The notes: generated from the sequence alone by a model not told the origin. A stretch of DNA of 64,000 bases from Saturnia japonica (GCA_033032175.1 CM065318.1:15500001-15564000); one strand, 5' to 3'. Counted from the first letter of the stretch, positions 32,936-44,260 are shown. Program-made: numbers and translations.

Positions 32936-35833
32936 GCTGTCCACCAGGTCGTCCATGTAGTGGCTCTGCGTTATTGCCTTGAACGCGTCTGGATGCGTTC
33001 GTGCATGCTTTTCAGCGTTGCGGTCGCGTACACTGTGTGCTATGAACGGTGAGCTTGCTGCGCCGAATATCACCGATCTCATTTTATATTTCTGTGGCGG
33101 CTTGTTCCGGTCGTTGCCTCGCCACAGAAATTGTTGTGCCGGCTGGTCCGCTTCGCGTATTCGTATTCTCAGAAACATTTCCTCTATATCAGCAGTGACG
33201 GCGACGGGCTTCTCTCTGAACCGGAATAAAATCCCCTGCAGCGATCGTAGCAGGTCCGGTCCCTCTAATAACTCGTCGTTTAAACTCGTAGTTCCACTGC
33301 GTGCTGCGGCATCGAATACTACTCGTAGCTTGCCGGCTTTGTTCGGGTTGAATACAGCGAAGTGAGGTAAAAACCAGCTGATGTTGCTAGTCTGTTCGTG
33401 TCCCTCGCAGCGTACGGCGTAGCCCTTCTTAAACAAGTTTTTGATCTGACTTGTATACGCTGCCGCAAACTCTGTGGAACGATCCAGTCTCTTTTCTATA
33501 GAGTGAAGTCGTCGTAGCGCCATATTGTAGCTATTAGGTAGTACTACGTCGTCGCGGCGCCACGGTAGACCTACTCCGTAGCCTTCACTGCGTTGTTGGA
33601 TCGTTCCGTCGAGTATTCGCGTCGCGCGATTGTCGGCGTCGCTGATTCTCGGCTCGCGGGCTACGTCGAGCGCGTCTATTTTGAAGTGCCGTTCTACGAG
33701 CTCGTGTAGGCTTTCGTTCCGGATCTCGCTGCCAGTGTTGCGTTCAGGTGCGTATATGTGTAGCAGGGCTTCGCTGTGGCCGATGATCACGTGTGGTGCG
33801 GTTCCGTGCACCACCCAACCCAGTTGAGTTTTCGACGCCGCCGGCTGGTTCGGTTTGCCGACGCGTAGCTCTCTGGATACGATCATCTCCCAGTGGTCCG
33901 TACCTATCAATATACGCGGCCTCGCCTTCTCATAGCACACCTGCTTCACTTTCAAATTGCGCAAGTGAGCGTGTTGGAGTGTGCTTAGAGACACTGTTTG
34001 TTCGCGCAGTCGGAGTCCTTTTATCGTTCGAGCTCGGAACTCGTGCTTCTTGTTGCCGCCCGGTTCGTACAACTTTGCTTGTACAATTTGGCTATTCGTG
34101 TACTCTTTGCCCATATTGACGCCTTGTAGTTGCAGTGGATGTGACGGTCCATGCGCTCCGATGTCCTTGGCCAAGTCCTCGTCGATTAGCGATATAGTCG
34201 AGCCCTCGTCCAACAGAGCGTACGTGTCCACCGCTCCTTTGGGGCCCGATATAGTCACCGGACAGATTTTTAGTATAATCTGTCTCGGTTCTATAGTTGT
34301 TGCGACAGCCATTACCGTCTCGCTCGTTGACGGTGTCACATTGTTCTGAGCTTGCTCTTCGCTATCGCTTGGTCTGTCGTTGTGAAGCGACGAGTGATGC
34401 GGACGACGACAGGAGTTAATACCGCACGGCTTTCCTTTGCAGTACACACGACGATGGCGTTTGTCAATACATTTGAAACAGACGCCTTTGCTCTTCACTA
34501 GCTCCCACCGTTGCTCGACGTTCAGTGCCTTGTATTGCGGGCACCGAGACAACGGATGGGGCTTATCGCAGCTAGGACACAGATGTTCGGTTTCTGTGTC
34601 CACCGTAGCAAAGACGTTCTGTCTCTTTCTGGCGGCGACTTGCGGTGCGGCAGGCTTCAATACTTCGCGTCTAGAGGTCGCTGTCGAAGCGGTGGCGGGC
34701 GCATATGTGTGTTTTAACGCACGGCTCGCTTCACGCATTAGGAAGCGTGATAATACAACGACCTCTGGATCCGTTGTTCCCTCGTTCTCTTCCGCATAGT
34801 CGCACCACCGGGACTTCAGGTGTGGGCTAAGTTTTTCTAATACTTCCCGAAACAGCATCGGGTTGTACAGGTAGCTCCGCTTGTCGAGATTTAGTAAAAC
34901 ACAGACTATGTTTTGTAGTTTTACTGCGAACGCGTTCAGTTCGCTTGCGGTAGCTCCCGGTCGTGGTAATTTCCGCATATCATCCAGCGCCTTGTCTATA
35001 ATTACTTCCGGCCTGCCAAAACATTGTTCCAGTGTTCGCATGATTTCATCTGGATTGTTCGCGGTGTGTAGTAGCGCTGCCACTGCGTCGCGGGCGTCCC
35101 CACGCAGGCTGTTACGTAGGCGTGCTATGTTTTCTATCGGCGAGAAACGATACAGCTGCGTGGAGTCCCTCATAGCTGCTTTGAATGGCAGCCACTCGTT
35201 GATCGCTCCAGTGAATACAGGTAAGTCGGCGGCTTGGCGTGGCGGTGGATGAGTATGCGTCATCTTTTCTAGTATCGCGGCGAGCTGTTTAATATCACTG
35301 CTCGATTGCGACGGTGATTGCGAACGGGCACGTCGTTCAGGCCTGCGTTCGTCTTGTTGCCGCGCGTCGTTACGGGTACACGGTAATTGTTCCCTCCGTG
35401 TAGCTTCGGGCTGTGAGCGGAGCCAGTCATCCACTTGGTGAATACGTTCATCTGGCTCCTCGTTCGTTTGCTCACGTACGTCCTCTGCTTCATCCCGTAT
35501 CGACGTTAACTCCACGGCGAGGCGTTTCTTTATTAATTCTGCCTCGATACGGAGTTCTTCACGGCGAATTGCGGCTAGTTTCTCTTCCGCTTGTAGCTCG
35601 GCGAGGCGTGATCGCATAGTCGCACTCGTCGTCGATCTGTGTGAGCGTGGCGGGGAAACGTGGCCTGTTCTGACGTCAGTGCGAGTAACAGGTACAGAGG
35701 GTGTTCCCTCCGGTCGGGGTGTGCCCTCAGCCCTCTGTGTGTCTGGCGATAGCGGCGATTCTTCGAATACTAGGACTGTGTTATTTCTGTTTTGTGATTC
35801 CATTGCATCTCCCTGGCTTCTCGTAACAACCAT
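32792..35833 (-). pseudogene. BEL/Pao Gag-Pol, Gag to reverse transcriptase
   Basis: I choose the ATG at 35833 (MVVTRSQGD), just inside the LTR; the frame is open further back only through LTR sequence. Order: a coiled, charged N-terminus; the Pao-type capsid region (PVFTGAINEWLPFKAAM, IARLRNSLRGDA); zinc knuckles (CPSCDKPHPLSRCP and CFKCIDKRHRRVYC); an aspartic protease with YALLDEGSTISLIDE, DEG where DSG/DTG is usual; and RT with KLRVVFDAAARSG, VTADIEEMFLRI, SVIFGAASSPFIA and the YMDD box. Shortly after YMDD, near 32930-32940, a one-base frameshift sends the frame into a stop at 32792. The domain order is diagnostic of BEL/Pao. Confidence 0.85.
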
Positions 35834-35962
35834 TGATCTGGGTACGCCGTTCGTGGATACAGATGTCTTGATAACACGTCGTTTCTTCTTCAAGCGTTGT
35901 TGTAGATCGGTGAAATGTTCTGTTCTTTTTTCTTCCGATCCGGCTTCCGAAGGACCAGATAA

Positions 35963-36549
35963 TATTGTGAATAAAAGACGTTCACAATATTTAATGAGTG
36001 CTAAATTAATAGCGCTTGCTTTATTCTTGTTTCTTACAAAGTTACAGTAGTTCGTAGTAACAATGTTGATTCTTAATAACGTTCTTGACTGTAGTTTGCT
36101 TGTAGATTCGCTGCTTGCTGTTGCTGGTGTTGTGGTGTTTCTCGAACTGATCGCAGTACTGCCGCCCTCTCTGCTATATTTAACCTCGCCCTTTGCCTCG
36201 CAACCGGTAGTGCGATGGATTCCGTGCGGGGCGTCGCTCAGCCAATGAGCGCGCACGCCCTGTGTGCGCGCTCTCGGCAGTACCATGAGTCACCATGCCA
36301 GATGTTCCGAGTCTGGCATGGTTCATCCTTACAACTAGTGAAATTTATACATTTAAACTTACAACTAGCTATATTCTTATTCTAATCGTTTTAAAATACA
36401 CATATTCACACATATTCAGTTCATATTATTATATCTATTCCTAACACGTATTTATAAACCTTATTCCTAACACGTATTATTTCATTTATTTGTTCATTCT
36501 ATACTATTACACTATCGTTATTCACTCGCCCCGCTCGCTGTCCGCAACA
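35963..36549 (-). repeat. 5' LTR of the BEL/Pao element
   Basis: About 587 bp. It contains a 26-bp tandem duplication around 36440-36475 (CCTAACACGTATT word twice) absent from the 3' LTR, and a stretch of GC-rich promoter-like sequence (about 36160-36290) with a GCCAATGAGCGCG box. An accidental open frame runs from the gag start back into this LTR (to 36286). Confidence 0.8.
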
Positions 36550-36557
36550 CCCTCTAT

Positions 36558-38257
36558 ATCAGCATTCCCAACAAGCTTTACATAAAATTCGTGCGAGTCT
36601 TGCGAATTCAGATGTAGCATGCTTTTTAAATCCCTTAACTTAGCGTCTGGGACAGGTTTCCCTGTTGGCTAAAGTGGTTCCATTATCTCTTTTGTTATAA
36701 TATATTGTTTTCCGCGATTTTTCTTATTATTATCCACTTCCTTAAAGATTAAATCTTCATTCAAATTAGTTTTCATGTAAATTTTGAACATTTCATCTTT
36801 TTTAAACATAATTTCTTTAGTATTGAGCCAAGAAACTTTCTCTCCGTTTATCGTTTTCTTTCTGTTAATTATATTCTTTTCTAACTGCAGCGATGGCAAG
36901 AAATCTTCGTTTTTCATCCTATGTACAAGCATTGGTTTCGTTTTTTTACAAGTTTTCATAACCTGAATGTAATCATCCGGTGTATAGAGCCTCTGTTGAT
37001 GTTTTAAGGCACATTCTATCTTCCCAAAATCTGTGTCATTTGGGAGGAAGCTATGTCCCGATTCAAGGAATCTTATATTGATTTGTTCTAAAGTTGGATG
37101 TTCATTCAACATGGCTTTAAGCATTAATATTAATTTTATGTTGCAGTTCTGGCCACCACACGAATCACTCCATAAAATCAGTTGTTTCACTTTGCCATCA
37201 AGCCTTTCTGTGATATGTTTGATTAGACAAGACCCCTCCTCTTGAGCACCTCTGCCAGCTTCTCCTTCTACCCACACGTTGCAGTGAGGTTCATCATTGC
37301 TCCCAGTATGTATACCTAAATTGTATACCCAGAGTTGTCTTTTATAAAATACGATATTTGTGGGTATACGCGGTAAAGGCAACGTTTTTTCGAGACCGAA
37401 AGTCAGAGTTTCAACAAAGGGATCATCTTTAGCAAGCTTCATATCATCTCTCAATTGGTTTTGTAGAGATTTTGCAATTTCTTCATGCGCACTCGCTTCT
37501 GTTCAAGTGTCGGTTTTATTTTGTCCCTACTATACACGCAGTAGGTATGTGACTTTCAAAAAAGTCACACTTACTTACACGTATCTTTTTTAAGAAACTT
37601 GGTGTGCAGGTTAAATTTCGTAAAAAAATATTTGTTGACTTTTGCAGCAGACAATATTTTCACGCCTGCGGTTTTCGCTTCATCACTGTATAACTCGTAT
37701 ATTTTTGATAAGGTCATGTCTGTTCTCAAAAACTTAGCCCCTTCTCTTTTTTCTCGACGATAGTGGGATACATATGTCGGCAATCTTTTAATAAAGTTTA
37801 TCACGAACTTCTCGCTTTCTACAGATAGTCTATTGCACCCACCATGCACATCACGTTTATCTGTAATGCAACAGTCTGATCGCATCTTACAAAGCGACGT
37901 ATTTATTCTTTTTGCCGACGTCTGTAATGTTTTGACAAACATATCTCTCCAAACTGATACACCATCTAGAATATATTGGGGCGAGAAAGACTTTTTTCTT
38001 GAAATTTTGTTTATATTTTCAGTTGCAACGTAATGACGCTTCACAGGTAATTCTTTTATTATAGCAGTTAAAAATATATTTTGTGCATTATAAGACCCTA
38101 GAGAATAAAACTTTTGAAATTGAGCCAATCTCTTTTCTACTGGGATATTTTCGTGACACTTTTTTAGGCAACTGCATTGAAAATCTATAAATTTTTTTAG
38201 AACCAACCCGCATGGTTCAACATATTTGATAAATAAAAATATTTTACAAGGGACCAA
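36558..38257 (-). pseudogene. DDE-like transposase, main part (interrupted by BEL/Pao insertion)
   Basis: The first frame (38257-37571, ~228 residues) has a CSCLKKCHENIP cysteine cluster, YSLGSYNAQNIFL, SHYRREKREGAKFL and TMTLSKIYELYSDEAK-type blocks and ends at a DTCK word. The second (37454-36669) has IVFYKRQLWVYNLGIH, LILWSDSCGGQNCNIKL and GHSFLPNDTDFGKIE; D of SDS, D of PND/DFG and an upstream acidic residue are candidate catalytic residues. Proteins with these words are a widespread, usually uncharacterised arthropod family. The ~50-nt gap between frames is bounded by GTAAGTAAG and ATAGTAG, so it is either a tiny intron or an insertion. A frameshift lies near 37495, and a TAG at 36669 precedes about 37 more matching codons up to the BEL insertion. 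The N-terminus is uncertain. Confidence 0.65.
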
Positions 38258-38523
38258 GTGGTTAATGGGTCTTTATGAAAAAAACATTTACTAATATTTT
38301 TTAGTTTGTCGGGTTACCATGGGGCATGGATCTTGTTAGTTTATTGAACAACTGTTGTTATGTGGGTTGATAATTTTGTCATAGATATATTTTGTTCTGT
38401 TAATATTATCAGATCATTTTGATGTGTACAGAGTCGATAGAAGGTTCATTTTTAAAGCTTTCTGTATACTTATCTCAATTTTGGCATGTGTGTGGATTGG
38501 TTTCTGTTTGCATAAGTAGGTCC

Positions 38524-39146
38524 AATTGTAAACTTCGCTGTGGTTGAGTCTTATAATTGCTAAATACCAACTTTCAATGATCTAAATCGAAAAAGTGACA
38601 GATTTTCATACAAACTTTCATCCTCTATATTTACCATCTAAGAGGGGTTCAACTTTCAAAAATCTTTCCTTAATTCTCACTTACAGTGTAAATCAAAGAA
38701 ACCCGTATACAAATTTACACGACCCTATCACTCAGTTATCTTTTATTTAGTTATATAAACCTATACCTACGACTTAATCTACCTCAGTGTATATAAATAT
38801 ATTACATCGTCTTTACAGATAGCACATAATACTATTTAGTGATTAGTTTTGTGCTGTTGATTAATAGTTTTGTGTTTTTTGCATTTACTTTTTATTAATA
38901 TTTCCTAGTCTCAATACGGACGGGTAATAAGTACTTAATAGGTACTTATGTTTTTTCCATATTGCCCCTGGTTAACTGGAAGAAAGTGCTATAAGACATT
39001 AAGCTCGTCAGTGTACAAAGAAGTGTGCAATAAAGACCTTTTATCCCACTTGCACGTGAACAGTGTCATATCTAATTTGCTGGCTATCCTGGGTTTAATC
39101 ATCTAAATAAAACCCGAGGGCGTAATGGCTTTTACAATTGAGGCCA
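38524..39146. other. Intergenic, no gene seen
   Basis: AT-rich DNA to the right of the nested complex, with no motif or repeat word that I can assign. Confidence 0.4.
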
Positions 39147-39420
39147 TTTTTAGCAGACTTTAAAAAAAATACAGGTTGCTCAATTCGAATGTTTTTTTAA
39201 TGAATGTGCACGCATATCTTCTTTGTTTATGAACAGATTTGTTGGATGATTATTTTTTCGTTGGAAAGGGGATATCTTAAGGGTGGTCACGTTTTAATTT
39301 CATTGACATTGGACATTCAACTTCGAAGATACTGGTGGAAACTTCTCAAAATCATTGAAGTTTGTTATCTTCTTTGTTAAATATTGGCTTGTTTTGATGC
39401 AAGTCGCCCTATGAATGAGC
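39147..39420 (+). repeat. Dispersed repeat family C, copy 2
   Basis: Contains CAGGTTGCTCAATTCGAATG, GGATGATTATTTTTTCG, GGGGATATCTTAAGGGTGG and TTTTAATTTCATTGACATTGG in the order of 53690-53930. Diverged, non-coding. Confidence 0.6.
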
Positions 39421-40020
39421 AGTGTATTCGATCAAGATTTATAAAAACCTAATAAAATATTTAACAAACCAGGTCATGATTTCAACACATGCGCTATAAG
39501 TACCAGGGATTCCAAAAATTAGTACTGCTGGACTTACGAACCAATTAGATGCTACCATGATATCGACAAACATACCTTTCATGTATTTTTAACTGTATCA
39601 TTATACAGACTAAATCTACAACTATCAAGTTTAAAGTGTGTCGCCAAGTCGTGTCTCTGTTTGTAGGACTTCAGATCTGTTCGGGCAACTGCATTTAAGA
39701 GCCAATCTCTCTAGACTTAACGTGTTAACTTATCATAAGGTGCTATTGTAGTCGAACGCAAAAACTTATAAAATAATTAAAAGAAAACATAAACTCTACA
39801 TAATTTTTCACTCATGATTATTTTAACAAAGAGACCATGAATACTTACTGATAGGAAATTGTAGAATGGGTTTAGGTACCTACTTTTTTAAATTTTGTTA
39901 TCTAAATAAACATAAATATTTTTAATCTCTTCAAGCAAGGTACCTTAAGATTTTATAGGCTAGTGCCTATTGTCATTCAAAAACATATTACCTACTCAGT
40001 TTAATTTTGATAAATTAATA
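39421..40020. other. Intergenic, no gene seen
   Basis: Unremarkable AT-rich DNA; no coding frame or repeat recognised. Confidence 0.4.
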
Positions 40021-40510
40021 AGTAGTACTTTATTGCAAAGGCCGTGAAATAGACAATTGCAGGTCGAGTATGAGTTTCAAGGCCGAGCCGTAGGCAAGGA
40101 CTTCATTAATACGAGACAGGCAATTGCCGCTTTCGCCTAGGCATATGTAGTGCTTTTCTCAAACATGCATGGAAATATTGTCATTATTTTCGAAGAAAGA
40201 ACACGTGTAATAAAGGACAAAGAAAAACAAATCCACTGCAGGAGCGTTTTTTGAATTTGGAACATTACAACGCTCGAGCAATGTTGTATGAAACGGCGTG
40301 CTGGGGTTATTAAATACTCTTTGATTGGATCTCTTTTATCTTTCTTGGCATGGCCGTAAATTCAATACTTCTCGTGTTCTTTTTTCGAAAATAATGACAA
40401 TATTTCCATGCATGTTTGAGAAAAATAATATATTCCTTTTCTAGGCTTTGCATTTTACCTATGTTACCATATTTGGCCACATCGACACTGAACATCACAC
40501 TTTTTGTCAA
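40021..40510. pseudogene. Convergent pair of coding-like fragments, copy I (unknown family)
   Basis: On the plus strand a fragment opens right after TTGCAG (a splice-acceptor-like end at 40053-40062) with VEYEFQGRAVGKDF, has a stop at 40138-40140, and goes on with VVLFSNMHGNIVIIFEERTR. On the minus strand, facing it, 40510-40310 reads VMFSVDVAKYGNIGKMQSL and, after a frameshift, the same HGNIVIIFEKR word. The whole block is the inverted counterpart of 55420-55975. This looks like two related 3' exons facing tail to tail. I do not recognise the family with any confidence; the beta-rich end could recall small secreted insect proteins such as the MBF2 type, but only weakly. Confidence 0.5.
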
Positions 40511-41152
40511 ATGCTACAGCTTAAAAAAAAAGGAAAAAATATACCGTCAAATATTTGGCACCGTGTGTAAGAAGCTTTATTTCGTGTAACGCAAAGTTTA
40601 CCTCCAGGTCGGTAATCCGGCTCATCTCTCCTCGTTGCTTATCTTCGGTATTGATGTGTTTGCCCAGAAAAGACGTGAAGATGGATTACCTGGCTTTGAA
40701 ATGTGTTTAACAACTACTTACACAAACTTTATACCTCTACATATTAAAAGAAAACTTACATTTCGAAAGAAAAAATATTTTTGAATCGACTTACGTAGCA
40801 TCTCCGGATAGGAAGGTAGGTAGGTACCTACCTATACCTACCTATGCTTAGAAGTAAAAATACAGACTATCAAAATAACTTTTCCAAAAAAATTCATGTT
40901 TTTAATAATTATGTTAGGTTCTACAATAAATTTCCTAAGCACATTATCAATTTCATTGATATTGATCACATTTGTTTGACGAAGGCATTATTTTGCGGAA
41001 ATACCTTCATCGTAATTAATTCATCCGAAATTTATTTCCTACTTCTGCGTGAGGACAGATTAACGGATTGCAACAAAGTGTCTATTTTTTATTATTTATT
41101 TAACGCAACATTTATTCCTTAAATGCTAGTAATAACGTTCGGGACTACGGGC
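40511..41152. other. Intergenic with a short dispersed repeat
   Basis: 40816-40850 is a run of GGTAGGTAGGTACCTACC-type sequence. 40965-41040 contains GGCATTATTTTGCGGAAATACC, a copy of the repeat seen inverted at 15975-16065 and 50740-50820. A 92-codon frame (40844-41122) spans it, without a recognisable domain. Confidence 0.45.
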
Positions 41153-41275
41153 TTTTTTTTTAAGAACTGATTATACTGTTAGCCTTAGGGACCCTAGAGA
41201 CTCTGACGGCTTTTAAAGCTTCACCGGACTCGGTGGGTCTACGGACTCGACCGCATCTCTTAAATCGTTTCAGTT
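41153..41275 (-). mobile_element. 5'-truncated 3' fragment of the Jockey family
   Basis: A poly-T run is followed by ACTGTTAGCCTTAGGGACCC, GACGGCTTTTAAAGCTTCAC and CCGGACTCGGTGGG, matching the 3' UTR of the full element at about 25415-25500. This is a typical dead-on-arrival copy. Confidence 0.7.
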
Positions 41276-42753
41276 AGGTACTAATATTTCTCTTTTTGAT
41301 TTTTCTTCTTTTCCACAATTAGTTTCAGATTTAATATTTTCAGATTCACCTCAACAATGAATAAAAAACGTTTTTTGTTGCAGAAAGTCGAAACAACCGT
41401 TAATCTGTTTTCAGCAAAGAAATTTCGGATAAATTAATTCGAGAATCATGTAAAGTAAGTTTTATTGTCGAAAGTATATTATAGGATGGATCATTGTGTG
41501 AATGATTGAGATGTCTAATAGTGACTACCTCTCTTTACATTCACTTATACTTAGGTAGGTATACACTTAAGAAAGAAAATCACTAAAAACTGAAATATTG
41601 ATAAACCTGATTGAGTTTCCGGCCGACTTATTTCGTTGACTGAGATGTTTTTTTCTAATCTGTGGTAATGAATTGCTATTCATAAGTGTACCTATTCTTA
41701 GGGCCTAAATTGAGTAGAGTAGGGGAGAGTGGGGAGACTACTGCTAGCGGTTAATTGTGGACATTGGATAACTATTTTACTTGCTATATCTACTAAATAG
41801 TACTGCCTGCAACTTAATGCTATAGGTATTTGCAGGATATAATTTATCATCTTTAGTATTCCACTTGCAGTCTATACAAAATACAATGCACGGGTATTAA
41901 GGTAAGATGAATTAATCATTTTTAATTAATATTTTTGTTTTAACTGTTTTTTTTTTATTTGCAGTAAGTAGCTATTGTATAGAGAAAATCGGATATGGTT
42001 TGTCTCACGAACTGATTATCAAGGCCAGCGGCCACAACAAAAAACAAAATAATCCATTCAGTTCGTCGATCGGCGTCGAAAGATCGCAATAGCAACATAT
42101 TCTCCTCTAGATACCTTACTATAACCCACTCGGGAATGCTGTGAAGAAGATTCATACAGTTTAACTACCAAATTTTTTCTGAATCGAGTCTTGTAAGTAT
42201 AGAAAAATTTTGAATAGTAATACTTCTTTTTCTATAAGTATTAATGATATAGAATATGTTTTATGACGCCAACATAAATTATGTCTTTTCAAGTAAACAT
42301 TTATTTAAATTTATTTTGTGAGTTTATATTTTAAAAACGTGTTTTGGGCACGGAAGTAGGTGCCATGTCTATACATGAAAGAGTGACCGTCGAAAAGCGT
42401 CAATATACGCGGCGCTACGTTAGCAAGTGCGTAAATTTTAAAGATTGCACCAAAAGTTGTTATTTTGTAGTTTTCGCCCACTTCGACAACTTTGAACTCC
42501 ACCAACTTTTAACATTATTGTTCAATATTTTTTTTGAGTTTTACAATAGTAAAAGCTATAAAATTACGAAAAAATATCATTTTGGTGCCAGCTAGCGCCA
42601 TCTTGGTGGCTTTTTAAATTCTGTATGATTTGTTACTCACAGCAGGACAATTTTTCAACTTGTCCTCCTACAAATAATGGTTCTCCTTACCTCTCTTTTC
42701 TATGGTTTTGAGGCAGGTTGTCTAAAGTCGACGAGGGCTGATTGTCATATGTG
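41276..42753. other. Intergenic, no gene seen
   Basis: AT-rich with some GC at 42340-42420. A TAGGGGAGA word at 41720 and frames up to 83 codons have no support as genes. Confidence 0.4.
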
Positions 42754-43264
42754 ATGCTGGCTCCACACAATCATCCAACAGCCCGTCCAACAGCCGAACT
42801 CTGAACTTGAGCGAACTCGACCGATTTCCAAACTGTCCCTCCACATATCGACAGCGAATTTCAAACTTCATACTAATTATGGTAGACGTCAAAGCGATAG
42901 CAGCGGTCTCGCTTTATTGTATTAGTGCATATATATTATATTCAAGTAATCCTACAAGCAGAGATTATTACTCCCCTCAATTTCGATTGATTCTGCCATT
43001 ATCGAACAAAATTGCAAAAAACATTTAAATAATAAACATAATTTAATTATGAATTATGAGACTGATAGACGCGCAAACGCTGATGTGTGGAGAGTCGGCT
43101 TGCGCGAGTTGGCTATCGCGTTCCAACTCCTTTGATTCGGGATCGCTACCGGCGCTATCTCAGACTAACTCTATCTCAAACTTCAGCCAACGCGCCCAAA
43201 CCCCTCTACATATCGATGGTTGGACAATCAGTTTAAATGTTGGACCATTGTCTAGAGCCAGCAT
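42754..43264. mobile_element. MITE-like element with 26-bp terminal inverted repeats
   Basis: The end at 42754-42779 (ATGCTGGCTCCACACAATCA...) pairs with 43239-43264 (...TCTAGAGCCAGCAT) at 22 of 26 positions. The inside has repeated CCAAC/CGCCCAAAC words and no transposase. No clear target duplication is visible, so the superfamily is open. Confidence 0.5.
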
Positions 43265-43369
43265 TATACCGAAAAATTTGACAGGCTGCCAAATTGTTGA
43301 AGCATCGAGCTGCACAATACTTTTATTTTATGTATTTTAATTTACAAAACTGCGTGTAAAGAGGTTAGG

Positions 43370-44260
43370 TAGGGGAAAGTGGGTTAAACACGAACGCGGG
43401 GTAATCCCGAGTTCATCAGTTTTACCTATGTTAGAAGAAGTTGCCTGTATTATGGCCATCACCATCTTAACAAACACGGTGACTCGACAAAAGCGAGCAA
43501 TGTTTAAACATTTTTTGTCTTTTCGATGTATATTTTTCATGAAAGTAACATGATGTAGCTTTATTTATATAAAAAGTAAAAATATAACGTTTATTAATTG
43601 GAATACTCACTAATCAAAGATTTCAATAACACTATCACGAATAGCAATAGTAGAATAATTATACTTATGAATTTTACTCTTTGATACTGTGGGGTAATCA
43701 CAACCAGACCGTCGCGTGGGGGGTAATGTCAAACGTTCGGCTTTACCCTCTTTACTTCAAAATAAAGATGACTTCAGTGTTTTAAACTTGTAAAATAATC
43801 TAAAACAGGCATTTTAACCAAGAGAAGAAGAACAAGAAAAGAAATGGCGAAATTAAAAACTTTCATTTGACATTTTTGCAACGAATAATAATTATGAGAG
43901 TGCTCATATTGAAGACTGGACTATGTCCTCCATTTTTAGAAATTGGGCTCGTGGGTAATGAAGATCGTTGGGCTATACATAACTGTGTTCTCAGTCGCAA
44001 TTGAAGACTTTGATGCTAGTTCATAATTAGGTCACTTGGTGTTCGGGATTACCCGACTAGTTTCGAGAAAACTAGAACGCTAAGGGTCCTGTTTTTTAAC
44101 TAATATACAATTTTTTATTAAACATTTATAAATATTTGTTACTGTGCTAGTTACTTGGATAAGTTTAATTGCTGACGATGCAAAAAAGAAGCTTATCTCC
44201 TAATTTTGCTGTTTCAGTCCAATTTTCCCTTAGGTGTTCGTAATACTCGACTTTCCCCTA
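43370..44260. mobile_element. MITE with TAGGGGAAAGT termini
   Basis: TAGGGGAAAGT at 43370-43380 is mirrored by ACTTTCCCCTA at 44250-44260. Subterminal CGGGGTAATCCCGAG (left) and TTCGGGATTACCCGAC (right) are also inverted. The TA at each end may be the target duplication of a Tc1/mariner/pogo-type element. No transposase frame is present; the element is about 890 bp. Confidence 0.6.

Larger units (their letters stand above)
25169..36549 (-). mobile_element. BEL/Pao LTR retrotransposon with a nested Jockey-type element in its 3' LTR
   Basis: Minus-strand element. The 5' LTR is 36549-35963 and the 3' LTR is 31909-31549 plus 25369-25169, with the Jockey insertion between the two parts. The LTRs begin TGTTGCGGACAGCG and end near TTCACAATA. 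By eye they differ by about six substitutions, a 1-base indel and a 26-bp duplication in the 5' LTR. Next to the 5' LTR is a probable primer site starting TGGTCCTTCGG. Next to the 3' LTR is the purine tract GGGGGGAGAAC (about 31910-31920). Gag-Pol lies between but has lost RNase H and the front of integrase, so this copy is defective. Confidence 0.85.
24691..38523 (-). mobile_element. Cut-and-paste DNA transposon (Sola-like?), split by nested retrotransposons
   Basis: Termini: GGACCTACTTACTCAAAAC from 24691, and its imperfect complement ending AAGTAGGTCC at 38523. Similarity continues for ~36 bp to a shared CCACACA. Both ends are flanked by AATT (24687-24690, 38524-38527), a possible 4-bp target duplication. 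Removing the BEL element leaves about 2.4 kb. The minus-strand gene inside has DDE-like motifs. Four-bp duplications are known for the Sola superfamily, and the SDSCGGQN-type motif fits my memory of such proteins, but that assignment is tentative. Confidence 0.7.

Noticed and set aside
32243..36248. Plus-strand frames opposite the BEL Gag-Pol
   Set aside because: GC-rich antisense frames of the real minus-strand genes; no domains.
35833..36286. N-terminal extension of BEL Gag into the LTR
   Set aside because: The open frame simply runs through LTR sequence that must also serve as promoter and leader; the ATG at 35833 is inside the element body and fits better.
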